From Actinoplanes oblitus (GTDB taxonomy: Bacteria > Actinomycetota > Actinomycetes > Mycobacteriales > Micromonosporaceae): a stretch of DNA of 64,000 nt. Each line of letters opens with the position of its first letter. Position 1 is the stretch's first letter. The stretch lies in contig NZ_CP126980.1 in NCBI RefSeq assembly GCF_030252345.1, positions 9,371,501-9,435,500 of the forward strand, read 5' to 3'. The translations under genes and the position numbers were made by a program. Positions 11,048 to 19,552 of the stretch are shown piece after piece. The notes beneath the pieces are model-generated. The model made no database searches and had not been told where the DNA came from. It worked only from the letters and a program-made list of their open reading frames with translations.

Positions 11048-12217
11048 TCAGATCGCCGCGAGCAGCACCGACTCGGAGCTGAAGTAGTACGTCGGCGAGT
11101 CCGGGTCGTCGGGCGCCGTGGCGTTCTTCCGCTCGATCGCCACGAACCGCTCGGAGACCAGCACGCCCGAGGCCACCCACTCGCCGTTCCCCCGCTCGCC
11201 CTCCTGCTTGCCGAAGAACAACCCGAACTGGAACCGTCGCTCGCCGGTGGCGGCGTCCAGCCCGACCAGTTCCCGCCGCGGCGTCATCAGCAGGATCCTG
11301 GTCGAGTTGCCGCCGAGCACCCGCACGCCGGTGGCCGGCCAGGTCCACTTCACGCCGCCGTCCGGCCGATACGCGGTGACCAGCCCGTTCGCTGTCGACA
11401 CCGGAACACCGCCGGCGATCGTGACGGCCGGGGAGTCCAGCGCGACGGACCGCTGGGGCACCCCGCCGCGGGTCAGCCAGCCGTGGCCGGCGCCGTCCCG
11501 GAACCCGGCGCAGTCCGAGCCGGCGACCGGGCAGCCGAGCGCGGTGAACGGCCCGGCCGGCCCGGACCGCAGCGCCGCCCCGCTGCCCAGGTCGTAGCCG
11601 CCGGTCGCGCAGAGGTAGCGGTCACCGGTCGTGAAACCGCCGGTGCAGCCGGGCGGGGTCGCGGTGTGCCAGCGCTCGGTGCCGGTGCTCACGTCGTACC
11701 CGAAAAGATCTTGACCCTGGGCGACCACGACGATCCCGGCGCCGGTCCGCAGCCCCGGCGGCGACCACACGGCCGCGGCGCCGGTCCGGTGTCCGGCATA
11801 GTCCGGCGCGTCCGGACCGCTCGTCCGCCAGAGGACCTTCCCGGTACGCCCGTCCTGCCCCACCAGCAGCCCGTCGGACCACCGGCTGACCACCGTCGTC
11901 CCGCTCGTCACCACCCCGCTGAGCTGCTGCGGCCAGCGGCGCAGCGACCAGCGCGCGGTCCGCACGAACCGGCCGGTGACCGGCTCGTCCGCGCGGACCT
12001 GGTGCTTGGAGCCGTAGAGCCGGAGGCGGTCCTCGAACAGGAGCGGCGCCAGGCTGAGCCCGCTGGTGACCCGGGGGCGAGTGGCGCTGGTCGGGGCCGG
12101 ATAAGGGGTCTCGGCGGTCGCCAGGACCTCGGCCGGTTCCAGGATCCGCCAGCCGACCAGCACCGTGGCCAGCAGCAGGAGCAAGGCCACCGAGGTTCGC
12201 AGCAGCACCCTGGTCAC
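11048..12217 (-). CDS. Membrane-anchored PQQ-like propeller protein, copy B
   Basis: A 389-residue paralogue of the next gene, with the same N-terminal anchor (VLLRTSVALLLLLATVLVGWRIL), the same conserved block RRWPQQLSGVVTSGTTVVSR and the same blade and cysteine pattern. The last quarter differs from copy A (GLFFGKQEGERGNGEW in place of AFGKEDDLWKFGGY), but both end in YYFSSESVLLA/YYYTTDTVLLA. It is transcribed toward copy A with 60 bp between them, so they probably form an operon. Function unknown. Confidence 0.75.
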   Translation of the reverse strand: MTRVLLRTSVALLLLLATVLVGWRILEPAEVLATAETPYPAPTSATRPRVTSGLSLAPLLFEDRLRLYGSKHQVRADEPVTGRFVRTARWSLRRWPQQLSGVVTSGTTVVSRWSDGLLVGQDGRTGKVLWRTSGPDAPDYAGHRTGAAAVWSPPGLRTGAGIVVVAQGQDLFGYDVSTGTERWHTATPPGCTGGFTTGDRYLCATGGYDLGSGAALRSGPAGPFTALGCPVAGSDCAGFRDGAGHGWLTRGGVPQRSVALDSPAVTIAGGVPVSTANGLVTAYRPDGGVKWTWPATGVRVLGGNSTRILLMTPRRELVGLDAATGERRFQFGLFFGKQEGERGNGEWVASGVLVSERFVAIERKNATAPDDPDSPTYYFSSESVLLAAI

Positions 12218-12351
12218 GGGCGGAAGTATGTCAGGTGGGATCCAGGGGGATCAGTCCGCTTGCCCGGCCCTCGCGGCTTCTCCGGGTTCAACCTTGGCAA
12301 CTTTCTCCGGGCTGCGGCTTTCCGGCTCGGGCTTCGCGGCCTTGCCGGGCC

Positions 12352-13260
12352 TCAGGTCTGGTAGCCGCCGTTGATCAAGCCGAGCCGGACCAGCTCGGTG
12401 AGCGGCTCGACGACGTTGGCCGCGCCGAAGCCGGTGAACAGCGGGCGCGGCAGGTCGCGGTGCGCCCGGGCCGGCTCGACCAGCGGCACCGGATGGGTGG
12501 CGGCCAGCGCCTCGGCCACCTCGGCCACCTCGCCGCCGTCGACCGCCAGCAGGGTGGCGACCAGCACGTTCAGAAAGCCGTGGTGGGTGAAGCCGGTCTC
12601 CGGGTCGGTGTGCCGGGTGGCGTGCCGGAGCCCGGCGGCCAGCTTGAAAGGGAGGTCGCGGTCGCGGCAGGCGCAGATCACCGCGGCCAGTTCGACAGGG
12701 GTGGGGAAGAGCTCCGCGGCCAGGCCGCCCACCCGGAACTTGGGGGCGATCGACAGGCCCTCGGCACGGGCGTCGGCGACGGCGTCGAGGGCGCCGATCA
12801 GACCCCAGCTCAGGGGGATCTCGGCCCAGACCCGGCTGGCCCCGGTCTCAGCCCCTTGGTCGCTTCTCGGCGCGCTCTCGTCGGCGGCTTCACTGTGCCG
12901 GGTGCGCTCGTTGGCCGCGAGGGCACGCAACAGGGACAGCCCGGGCTGGGGATCCTCGCCGCGGCGGGCCACCGCGGCCTCGACGTGCTTGATCAGCATG
13001 CCGGCGGCGCGCAGTTTCTCCACCGTCGCCGGCAGCGCGCCGAGCGGGATGTCACCGATCAGCGCGGCGGCGACGTGGGCCACCGGCTCGGCGCCGACCA
13101 CCGACGCGGGAACCAGCAGGGCGCCGATGAGATCCGCATACCACGCCGCGGCGTGCTCGCGATGTTTCGCCTCGGCGTCGGCCAGGCCGGTCAGGCTGGG
13201 CGGCAGCAGGGACGCGTCATCGACGAGCCCGGCATACAGCGGAGGCACCATCGTCGACAC
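12352..13260 (-). CDS. Conserved hypothetical protein
   Basis: A soluble 302-residue protein with no signal or membrane segment. I do not recognise a named family. The C-terminal half has well-ordered, conserved-looking stretches (SIAPKFRVGGLAAELFPTP, DLPFKLAAGLRHATRHTDP, FTHHGFLNVL) rich in histidines and charged residues, suggesting a TIM-barrel or enzyme-like fold; this is speculation. The start is the GTG at 13260 or an ATG at 13251; neither has a clear ribosome site. A short charged insertion lies near residues 120-140 (SEAADESAPRSDQGAETG). Confidence 0.6.
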   Translation of the reverse strand: MSTMVPPLYAGLVDDASLLPPSLTGLADAEAKHREHAAAWYADLIGALLVPASVVGAEPVAHVAAALIGDIPLGALPATVEKLRAAGMLIKHVEAAVARRGEDPQPGLSLLRALAANERTRHSEAADESAPRSDQGAETGASRVWAEIPLSWGLIGALDAVADARAEGLSIAPKFRVGGLAAELFPTPVELAAVICACRDRDLPFKLAAGLRHATRHTDPETGFTHHGFLNVLVATLLAVDGGEVAEVAEALAATHPVPLVEPARAHRDLPRPLFTGFGAANVVEPLTELVRLGLINGGYQT

Positions 13261-13576
13261 GATCCGAACCTAACGGACCACGCACGAAGCGGACAACCAT
13301 GCGAGTCGGACCGCCCACCCGGCCGTCTCGACCGTCACGCGCGTGGGCAGCGGTTTCTCGGCCGGTGACGCCGGAATCCGGAAGACCGGGACGGGTTTCG
13401 GGCCGGCCGTGCGGCGCATGCGGTACGCCCGGCCGGCCACCAATTCCATATATTGCGATTGATATGTCGCCCCGCTGCCCTCGGCGCACCCACCACCGGC
13501 CGTTCTCCAGCGGGTCCGCGCTCCAGACGCGCTGTCTCGCACCCCTGCGCGGCCCTCGTTCCGGCCGGGCCACTTC
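13261..13576. other. Intergenic region with an AT-rich patch
   Basis: No supportable gene lies in these 316 bp. The only distinctive part is the AT-rich stretch at 13441-13470 (containing CCATATATTGCGATTGATAT), unusual for this window. It could hold the promoter of the leftward gene starting at 13260, but I cannot assign clear -35 and -10 elements. Confidence 0.4.
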
Positions 13577-15109
13577 TCAGCGGCGGCTGGTCAGGACCAC
13601 CAGGTCGGCAATCGCGGCCAGGACCATGCCGGCGATCAGTGTCGGCAGGCCGCCGACCGCCGCGTACGCCACCAGGAACAGCGGCGCGGCGAGGGTCAGA
13701 TACAGCGCGACTGCCAGCCGGCGGTCGCCGGCGCGGAGCCGGGACAGCACCCGGCCGGCCGGCTCGGTGAGGCGGCTGCGGAACCAGAGGACCACGGCGA
13801 GGAAGACCAGCAGGCCGATCAGGCCGGCCCAGGCCCGGGAGATACCGGTGCTGACCAGGGTCATCGCGGCGGTGAGCACGGCGGCGACCAGGGTGCCGTT
13901 CGCGCCGTACCGGATCGTCTCGCGGACCGCCTCGGCCGAATCGGCGGAGACGTCGAGCACCGGTTGGCGCGGGCGGCTGACCGCCGGCGGCTCGGACCAG
14001 ACCGGTCGGGACGGCGGGACCTGCTGCGACGTCGCGGCGGGGTCGATCCCCGGTCCCGGTGCCGGACCGGCCGGCGCAGCACCCAGCGAGGCCTCCTCGG
14101 CCAGCTCCTCCAAGGCCCGCGCCCAGCGGCGCCGCTCCAGCCGGACGATCCCCACGTCCTGCCCGGCGTCGCCGATCGCGGGATCGAGGTCAAGCGCCTC
14201 CGCGTACGCCCGCTGAGCCAGGTCGAAGAGCCGCAGCCGGGCCGCCACCACGGCCAGCACCAGGTGTGCCTCGGCCTCGGTCGGCGCCACCCGGACGCCG
14301 TTCCACGCGGCGTTCAGGGCTTCCTGGCCGTTGCGCGACTCGCTCAGCAGGGCGGCGCCGGTGCGTTGCGCGTACGGCTCCTCGGGCCAGGTCCGCAAGA
14401 TCTCGCCGGCCACCTGAGCGGCCTCCGCGAACCGCCGGCTGTCGGTCAGCGCCATCGCCCGCACGACCAGTGAGGAGAGCTCGCCGGGGGCGGTCGCGGC
14501 GGCCCGGTCGGCGGCGGCGAGCGCCTCGACCGGTTGCTCGGCGGCCAGGTGGATGCGGGCAAGTGTGGTCAGCAGGCCGGTCTCGGCGGGGCCGGTCCCC
14601 GAAGCGACACCCGCATCCGGGTACGCCCCCGCCCACGCGCTCCCGTCCGGCCACCCGCCCGCGTCCGCTCCCCGGCCCGCCCCGGCGCTCGGGTCCACCG
14701 GCCCACTGCCGTCCGCGGCCGGGTCCGCCGGCCCGCTAGCGTCCGCGTCCGCGCTGGCGCCTCCCCTCGCGCCCGGGTCCGGCTTACCACCGCCGTCCGC
14801 ATTCGCGCCCGGGTCCGCCTGCCCACTCGCGTCCGCGCCGCCGCGCGTCTCCGCCCACAAGTTCGCGTCTGCTTCCTTGTCGGCGCCGGGCGTGGCATGA
14901 GCGCCGGACGTGGCACCGGGGCCGGGCCCCGCGCCGAGGGTGGTGGGCGTGCCACCGGCGGAGGCGGCGCCGGACGAGCCGGCCGAGGCGGCACTCAGGC
15001 CGGCCGCGATCTCGTCGGCGGCCTCGTCGTAACGGCCGAGGTCGGCGAGCAGAAGCGCACGCTGGCGGTGGTCCTCCGGCGTGGTCTCGGGCTCCATGGG
15101 GGCGGGCAC
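13577..15109 (-). CDS. TPR-repeat membrane protein with a large low-complexity insertion
   Basis: About 510 residues from the GTG at 15109, or 506 from the ATG at 15097. A first TPR-like helix pair (residues 12-40, ALLLADLGRYDEAADEIAAGL) is separated from the remaining TPR array (about 180-330, with LAAADRAAATAPGEL, AEAAQVAGEILRTWPEEPYA and LAQRAYAEALDLDPA) by roughly 130 residues of Gly/Ala/Asp/Pro repeats. Three or four C-terminal membrane helices follow from about residue 395. TPR arrays bind proteins; the partner is unknown. The insertion is built of GADA/GGADP-like units and looks like a repeat expansion. Confidence 0.7.
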   Translation of the reverse strand: MPAPMEPETTPEDHRQRALLLADLGRYDEAADEIAAGLSAASAGSSGAASAGGTPTTLGAGPGPGATSGAHATPGADKEADANLWAETRGGADASGQADPGANADGGGKPDPGARGGASADADASGPADPAADGSGPVDPSAGAGRGADAGGWPDGSAWAGAYPDAGVASGTGPAETGLLTTLARIHLAAEQPVEALAAADRAAATAPGELSSLVVRAMALTDSRRFAEAAQVAGEILRTWPEEPYAQRTGAALLSESRNGQEALNAAWNGVRVAPTEAEAHLVLAVVAARLRLFDLAQRAYAEALDLDPAIGDAGQDVGIVRLERRRWARALEELAEEASLGAAPAGPAPGPGIDPAATSQQVPPSRPVWSEPPAVSRPRQPVLDVSADSAEAVRETIRYGANGTLVAAVLTAAMTLVSTGISRAWAGLIGLLVFLAVVLWFRSRLTEPAGRVLSRLRAGDRRLAVALYLTLAAPLFLVAYAAVGGLPTLIAGMVLAAIADLVVLTSRR

Positions 15110-15127
15110 CGTCCGAGCGTAGGCGGT

Positions 15128-15526
15128 CTACCTGTAAATCACATGGGTCGGGGTGAGCCGGCACACCACCCGCACGGTCTCCGGGCTGTCGCTGGTCCAC
15201 GGCTCGTTCGCGTACTTGTAGCTGAGCTCGCCGATCAGGTCGGCCGGGTCGTCGCGGAGCGTCACCACGCCCTCGACAGTGCAGTAGGAATACGGCTGCG
15301 CCGGGTCGAAGGCGCAGATCGACACCCGCGGGTCGCGCTCCATGTTCCGGGTCTTGCGCCGCCCGCGAATCGTGGAGAAGAGAACGTCGTCCCCATCCCG
15401 CTTCACCCAGATGACTGTCGACTGCGGGGTGCCGTCGGCATTGATCGTGTTGAGCACCGCATAGGTAGGGTTGTCGATCAATCTTCGTGCCACATCGGGC
15501 AGGACGACAGTCATGATCGTCATCAT
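15128..15526 (-). CDS. PPOX-class F420/flavin-dependent oxidoreductase, split beta-barrel fold
   Basis: A 132-residue protein of the pyridoxamine-phosphate-oxidase-like split barrel family. Characteristic strands are PTYAVLNTINADGTPQSTVIWVKRDGDDVLFSTIRGRRKTRN and MERDPRVSICAFDPAQPYSYCTVEGVV. In actinobacteria this size and pattern usually marks FDOR-B enzymes using F420 or flavin, often reported as deazaflavin-dependent reductases. Three closely spaced ATGs (15526, 15523, 15514) could serve as start. Substrate unknown; the gene stands alone. Confidence 0.8.
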   Translation of the reverse strand: MMTIMTVVLPDVARRLIDNPTYAVLNTINADGTPQSTVIWVKRDGDDVLFSTIRGRRKTRNMERDPRVSICAFDPAQPYSYCTVEGVVTLRDDPADLIGELSYKYANEPWTSDSPETVRVVCRLTPTHVIYR

Positions 15527-15665
15527 GCCGGACCATCCCGGCCCAGCTCGCCGTGACGGTTACCACCCGTTGTCGCCCACCCGCCCGGCACACGGTGGTT
15601 CACCCGCGACTACTCGGCCGGCCGCCCCGGGACGCGTGGCGAAGCACACGGTTCATCGGGCCCGG

Positions 15666-16160
15666 CTACCCGGGGGTCGCGGCCGCCATCTCGCTGTAGA
15701 CCATCGCCACCGCGACGCCGGCCAGGCCCTCCCCGCGACCGGTGAGGCCCAGCCCGTCCGTGGTCGTGCCGGCGACCGTCACCGGCGCGCCCACCGCCGC
15801 GGAGAGCACCTTCTCGGCCTCCGCGCGCCGCTTGCCGATCTTCGGGCGGTTACCGATCACCTGGATCGACACGTTGCCGATCGCGAATCCGGCGGCCCGC
15901 ACCAGCCGGGCCGACTCGGCGAGCAAGGTCACCCCGGCCGCACCGGCCCACTCCGGCCGGCTGGTGCCGAAATTGCCGCCCAGATCGCCGAGCCCGGCCG
16001 CGGAGAGCAGGGCGTCGCAGGCGGCGTGCGCGGCAACGTCGGCATCCGAATGGCCGGCGAGTCCCGGCTCTCCGGGCCACTCCAGCCCCGCCACCCAGCA
16101 GGGCCGGTCGGCGTCGAACGCGTGCACGTCGGTCCCGACACCGACCCGCGGAATGATCAC
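15666..16160 (-). CDS. ispF: 2-C-methyl-D-erythritol 2,4-cyclodiphosphate synthase
   Basis: Fifth step of the MEP isoprenoid pathway, releasing CMP to form the cyclodiphosphate. The 164-residue protein shows the metal-binding GVGTDVHAF, the conserved [35 protein letters not shown], and the closing [14 protein letters not shown]. The loop after GLGDLGG reads NFGTSRPEW rather than the enterobacterial HFPPTDP; mycobacterial IspF differs there too, so this is lineage-typical. It follows ispD by 72 bp in a carD-ispD-ispF unit. Confidence 0.96.
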   Translation of the reverse strand: MIIPRVGVGTDVHAFDADRPCWVAGLEWPGEPGLAGHSDADVAAHAACDALLSAAGLGDLGGNFGTSRPEWAGAAGVTLLAESARLVRAAGFAIGNVSIQVIGNRPKIGKRRAEAEKVLSAAVGAPVTVAGTTTDGLGLTGRGEGLAGVAVAMVYSEMAAATPG

Positions 16161-16232
16161 CCCGTCACCCTAACGGCCGAAACACGCCGACAGCATGCGC
16201 GTCGGCCCGAAGCCGTCCCGGGGATGGTCGCC

Positions 16233-16955
16233 TCAGGCGTCCGGGTCGGGGAGGGCCAGCAGGTGGGTGGCCAGGGCCAGGTCGATCGGGCGGGTGATCT
16301 TCAGGGCCAGGTCGGAGCCGGGCACGCAGAGCACCGGCCGGCCGAGTTTCTCCACCGCGCCGGCGTCGTCGGTGTGCAGGTCGGCGGCGGCGCGGTGAGC
16401 CGCGCGCAGCACCGTGGCCCGGAAGCCCTGCGGGGTCTGCACCGCCCGGAGAACCGACCGGTCGACAGTCCCGAGCACGGTGTCGTCGGCGCCGACCTCC
16501 TTGATCGTGTCGACCACCGGGAGAACCGGGATCACCGCGTCGGCGCCCGCCCGGACGGCGGCGGCCACCCGCTCGACCACCGAGGGCGGGGTGAGACAGC
16601 GGGCCGCGTCATGGACCAGCACGATCGCCACCTCGTCGGGGACCACCGCGAGCGCGGCAGCGACCGACTCCTGGCGCTCGGCACCGCCGGGCACCACGGT
16701 GACCGGAGCCACCGGGGCGAGCAGGTCGTGCACCGCCTCGACGTCGGCCGGCGGCGCGGCCACCACGATCATCCGGACCGAGGGCGCCGCGGCAAGCCGG
16801 CGCACCGCGTGGACGAGCAGCGGCTCCCCGTCGAGCAGACGCAGCGCCTTGGGCGCGCCCGGACCGAGCCGGACACCGGCGCCCGCGGCTGGAACGACGA
16901 CCGCGACGTCACCGCGAGCATTCAGCTGCGCGGTCACGTCGCGGTCGGCGTACAT
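16233..16955 (-). CDS. ispD: 2-C-methyl-D-erythritol 4-phosphate cytidylyltransferase
   Basis: Transfers CMP to methylerythritol phosphate in the MEP pathway. The 240-residue protein has the nucleotide-binding [20 protein letters not shown] near residue 20, [13 protein letters not shown] (metal and substrate aspartate), [10 protein letters not shown] and [13 protein letters not shown]. It begins 26 bp downstream of carD on the same strand and precedes ispF, the order known from M. tuberculosis. Confidence 0.96.
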   Translation of the reverse strand: MYADRDVTAQLNARGDVAVVVPAAGAGVRLGPGAPKALRLLDGEPLLVHAVRRLAAAPSVRMIVVAAPPADVEAVHDLLAPVAPVTVVPGGAERQESVAAALAVVPDEVAIVLVHDAARCLTPPSVVERVAAAVRAGADAVIPVLPVVDTIKEVGADDTVLGTVDRSVLRAVQTPQGFRATVLRAAHRAAADLHTDDAGAVEKLGRPVLCVPGSDLALKITRPIDLALATHLLALPDPDA

Positions 16956-16981
16956 GGTGCTATGAGGGATGCGTCGGTGTA

Positions 16982-17467
16982 TCAGGCCTCGGTGAGGACC
17001 TTGTCGAGCAGAACCTCAGCCTCGTCCTTGGTGCTCTTTTCGGCGAGGGCCACCTCGCCGACCAGGATGTCGCGGGCCTTCGCGAGCATGCGCTTCTCGC
17101 CTGCCGAGAGACCGCGCTCCCGCTCGCGACGCCAGAGGTCACGAACAACCTCGGCAACCTTCAGCGGGTTGCCGGAAGCGAGCTTCTCCAGGTTGGCCTT
17201 GTAGCGCCGCGACCAGTTGGTCGGCTCCTCGGTGTGCGGAGCGCGGAGGACGTCGAAGACCTTGCCCAGGCCTTCCTCGCCAACCACTTCGCGCACGCCG
17301 ACTTCCTCGGCGTTCTCAGCGGGCACCCGGACCGTCAGATCGCCCTGGGCGACACGCAGAACGAGATACTGCCTTTCAACGCCCTTGATGACCCTAGTCT
17401 CGATTGCCTCGATGAGTGCGGCCCCGTGGTGGGGGTAAACAACGGTCTCGCCGACACTGAAAACCAT
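16982..17467 (-). CDS. carD: CarD family RNA polymerase-binding transcription factor
   Basis: CarD binds the RNA polymerase beta subunit and stabilises open promoter complexes, including at rRNA promoters. The 161-residue protein starts [20 protein letters not shown] (Tudor-like RNAP-interacting domain, about 1-60) and continues with a helical DNA-binding domain carrying the conserved tryptophan in [15 protein letters not shown]. The ATG at 17467 is chosen because AAAGGGG precedes it and the length matches the mycobacterial protein; a longer frame adds 14 unrelated residues. It leads the carD-ispD-ispF unit. Confidence 0.96.
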   Translation of the reverse strand: MVFSVGETVVYPHHGAALIEAIETRVIKGVERQYLVLRVAQGDLTVRVPAENAEEVGVREVVGEEGLGKVFDVLRAPHTEEPTNWSRRYKANLEKLASGNPLKVAEVVRDLWRRERERGLSAGEKRMLAKARDILVGEVALAEKSTKDEAEVLLDKVLTEA

Positions 17468-17801
17468 AGGTTCGAAACCCCTTTCGCTGTGTCTAGGGTA
17501 ACACGCCAAAGCGACGGTGTCTCGCCCTGACGGTCACTGTTAGTGCAGCTCAGAGGCCCTGTGACGGGGCTTTCTACCGCTTGACAGCGAAGCCGGAAGC
17601 TGCCTAAGTAACTCAAAGTGACCAAGACATCACGACTCCAGCCAACGAGTCGGAAATTCCGGACCTGATGGCTTTGCCAGATCAAGCGTATCCCTGCGGT
17701 CCATGCCACGACACCACTGGCGATGCGGCGTAGCGTGCGAGACGCTGGACGGAAGTTCCCCGACCGAAGCAAGATCTGGTCGGCCAGGGGGGAGGTGAGT
17801 C
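17468..17801. other. Divergent intergenic region between carD and the rightward CxC protein
   Basis: The 334-bp region carries the promoters of both flanking genes. On the carD side a GTGTTACCCTAGACAC stretch near 17485-17500 (minus strand) could include a -10 element, but no matching -35 is clear. On the plus side GGGGGGAGG lies just before the start at 17802. No gene or RNA is recognisable here. Confidence 0.4.
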
Positions 17802-18710
17802 ATGGCAGGCGCGAGCGACAACGGCGGCTGGCCGCCCGACGGCGGTTCGCCCGACGAGCTGCCCGACCTCCCTGAGGAGTGGGGCGTCATCGTCATCCCC
17901 GACGACCTCTCAGAGCTGTCTGACGAGGTGGAGGCGGTGCGCGCCGAGCTGCACCTGGCTCCCCCGCCGAACCGCTGGCAGCGATTCGCCCGCCGTCCGG
18001 GGGTCCGCCTGCTGAGCCGGGCCGCCACCCTGCTGCTGCGCGCCCCGGTCCTGATCGTCTCGATGGCGATTTTGGTGACGGTGGCGAGCCTGTTCGCCTC
18101 GGCGTGGCCCGGCACGCCCCGGCAGCCGGCCACCCAGCGCACCTCCGGCACCTCCGCGGCACCCGGCAAGACCCTGCCCGCCCTCGACCTGATCGGCCCC
18201 GACGGCCAGGCCGTGCCCCTCCTCGGGCAGAAACCGATGGTCGTCATCATCACTGACGGTTGCGACTGCGACCGCCTGATCGCCGACACGGTCGCCGCCG
18301 TCCGCCCGCACGTGTCGGTGCTTGCCGTCTCGACCACCGCCCCCACCCGGCGAGGCAATCCGACCACCGCCGCCCCGCCCCGAGGCGATGCGGCCCCCAT
18401 CCCGCAGGGCAGTGCACCCGGCGCCCGGACGCCGCAGGGTGGTGCGCCCGGCGCTCAGACCGAGCAGGGCAGCGCGTCCGGCGGCCAGAATCCGCAGGGC
18501 GGCCTGACCACCGCGCAGACACCACGCTCGGATGGCAAGACCGTGCTCTACCTCCAGGACCCGACCGGCCACCTCCGCGAGCGCGCCGGCCTGACCACCC
18601 AGGACGGCAGCGCCGCGACCTTCGTGGTCAACAGCACCGGCGAGGTCCTGCGCCTCTACCAGCACGTCGTCTCGGTCACCGCGTTCCAGTCCGACCTCGA
18701 CCGCCTCTAG
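17802..18710 (+). CDS. Membrane-anchored thioredoxin-like protein with CxC motif and repeat insertion
   Basis: A 302-residue protein: an acidic cytoplasmic N terminus (residues 1-55), one membrane helix (about 76-101), then an extracellular thioredoxin-like domain (TLPALDLIGPDGQAVPLLGQ, VVIITDGCDCDRLI) with cysteines 154 and 156 in a CDC motif where thioredoxins have CxxC. Residues about 185-243 are imperfect Gly/Ala/Pro/Gln repeats (PQGSAPGARTPQGGAPGAQT) that split the fold before the last strands (TVLYLQDPTGHLRERAG, AATFVVNSTGEVLRLYQH). A redox or metal role outside the cell is plausible but unproven. Strong GGGGGGAGG ribosome site. Confidence 0.75.
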   Translation: MAGASDNGGWPPDGGSPDELPDLPEEWGVIVIPDDLSELSDEVEAVRAELHLAPPPNRWQRFARRPGVRLLSRAATLLLRAPVLIVSMAILVTVASLFASAWPGTPRQPATQRTSGTSAAPGKTLPALDLIGPDGQAVPLLGQKPMVVIITDGCDCDRLIADTVAAVRPHVSVLAVSTTAPTRRGNPTTAAPPRGDAAPIPQGSAPGARTPQGGAPGAQTEQGSASGGQNPQGGLTTAQTPRSDGKTVLYLQDPTGHLRERAGLTTQDGSAATFVVNSTGEVLRLYQHVVSVTAFQSDLDRL

Positions 18711-18842
18711 CCCCAGGTGCGCCGCCCGATCCCGGTCACCCCGTTTTCCGGTACGCCCACCCGGCCCCGCATCGACCACCGCCCACGAACGCACCGATCG
18801 CGCACACGGCGACCCAGATCACCGGCATGCCCGTTCGAAGGC

Positions 18843-19304
18843 CTAGCCGGGGCTGCTCCGCTCGAGCGTGTAGCGGAAGATCACCGGGCCGATCTTGTCG
18901 ACCACGACCCGCAGGCGCAGCTGGGTGCCCACGCCGACGCTGAACACCTCGGGCGTCCGCGACCCGGAACAGTGCAAGCCGCGCCCGGAATCCTCGTCGC
19001 CCTCGCCGAGGCTGACCCGGACCAGACTGCCGTCCGGCCCCGCGCACACCACCGAGACCAGAAACGCCCCGCCGTCCAGATCGTCTGTTTTCGCATAGTC
19101 TGCACCAGCGGCCAGCACCATGGTGTCCGCCGCCTCCTGCTCGCCGGTGTCCGGCAGCAGCCGCTCGGCAGTCAGCCGCCAATCCAGCAGCCGCGGATCA
19201 GCCGCCGACCGAGGCCGCGCCGACCACCACCAGGCTCCCCCCACCACAAGCAGCAGGGCAGCCGCGCCGTGCAGCACCACCCCGCGTGCCCGCGCACCGG
19301 TCAC
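18843..19304 (-). CDS. Hypothetical secreted or membrane-anchored protein
   Basis: A 153-residue protein beginning at the GTG at 19304, chosen because GGGGGAG lies five bases upstream. One N-terminal hydrophobic helix (GVVLHGAAALLLVVGGAWWW) would serve as anchor or signal. The remaining 120 residues look like a small beta-rich domain with two cysteines (VVCAGPDG, GLHCSGS) that may pair. No family recognised. It converges with the CxC protein upstream. Confidence 0.6.
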   Translation of the reverse strand: MTGARARGVVLHGAAALLLVVGGAWWWSARPRSAADPRLLDWRLTAERLLPDTGEQEAADTMVLAAGADYAKTDDLDGGAFLVSVVCAGPDGSLVRVSLGEGDEDSGRGLHCSGSRTPEVFSVGVGTQLRLRVVVDKIGPVIFRYTLERSSPG

Positions 19305-19355
19305 ATCACTCCCCCGTCCGCCTCCAGCACGCCCGACCTTCACGCCATCGCCCCG

Positions 19356-19496
19356 CCGGCCATCGGTCGCGCTCGCAACATCACGTCATCGCCCCGCCTG
19401 CCACCGGCACCGGCCCGCTCGCGACTTCACCCCATCGCCGCGCCCGTCGCCGGCACCGGACCCGCTCGCGACCTCACGTCATCGGCTCGCCTGCCT
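19356..19496. repeat. Three imperfect 46-48 bp tandem repeats
   Basis: Copies at 19356-19403, 19404-19449 and 19450-19496 share the frame CCGGCacCGG-cccGCTCGCgAC-tTCACgtCATCG-cGCCtGcC with scattered substitutions. A shorter, more diverged piece precedes them from about 19326. They fill the gap between a small secreted protein and the type III PKS stop. No gene is supportable across them. Confidence 0.6.
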
Positions 19497-19552
19497 CCGG
19501 CGCGGCGGGTGCGTTTCGCCGGTTCGGTTGCGACCCGGCTTTTGGCCGCTTG

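Noticed and set aside
17558..17580. Short GCCC/GGGC hairpin followed by TTTCT
   Set aside because: The stem is only four base pairs and no gene ends there.
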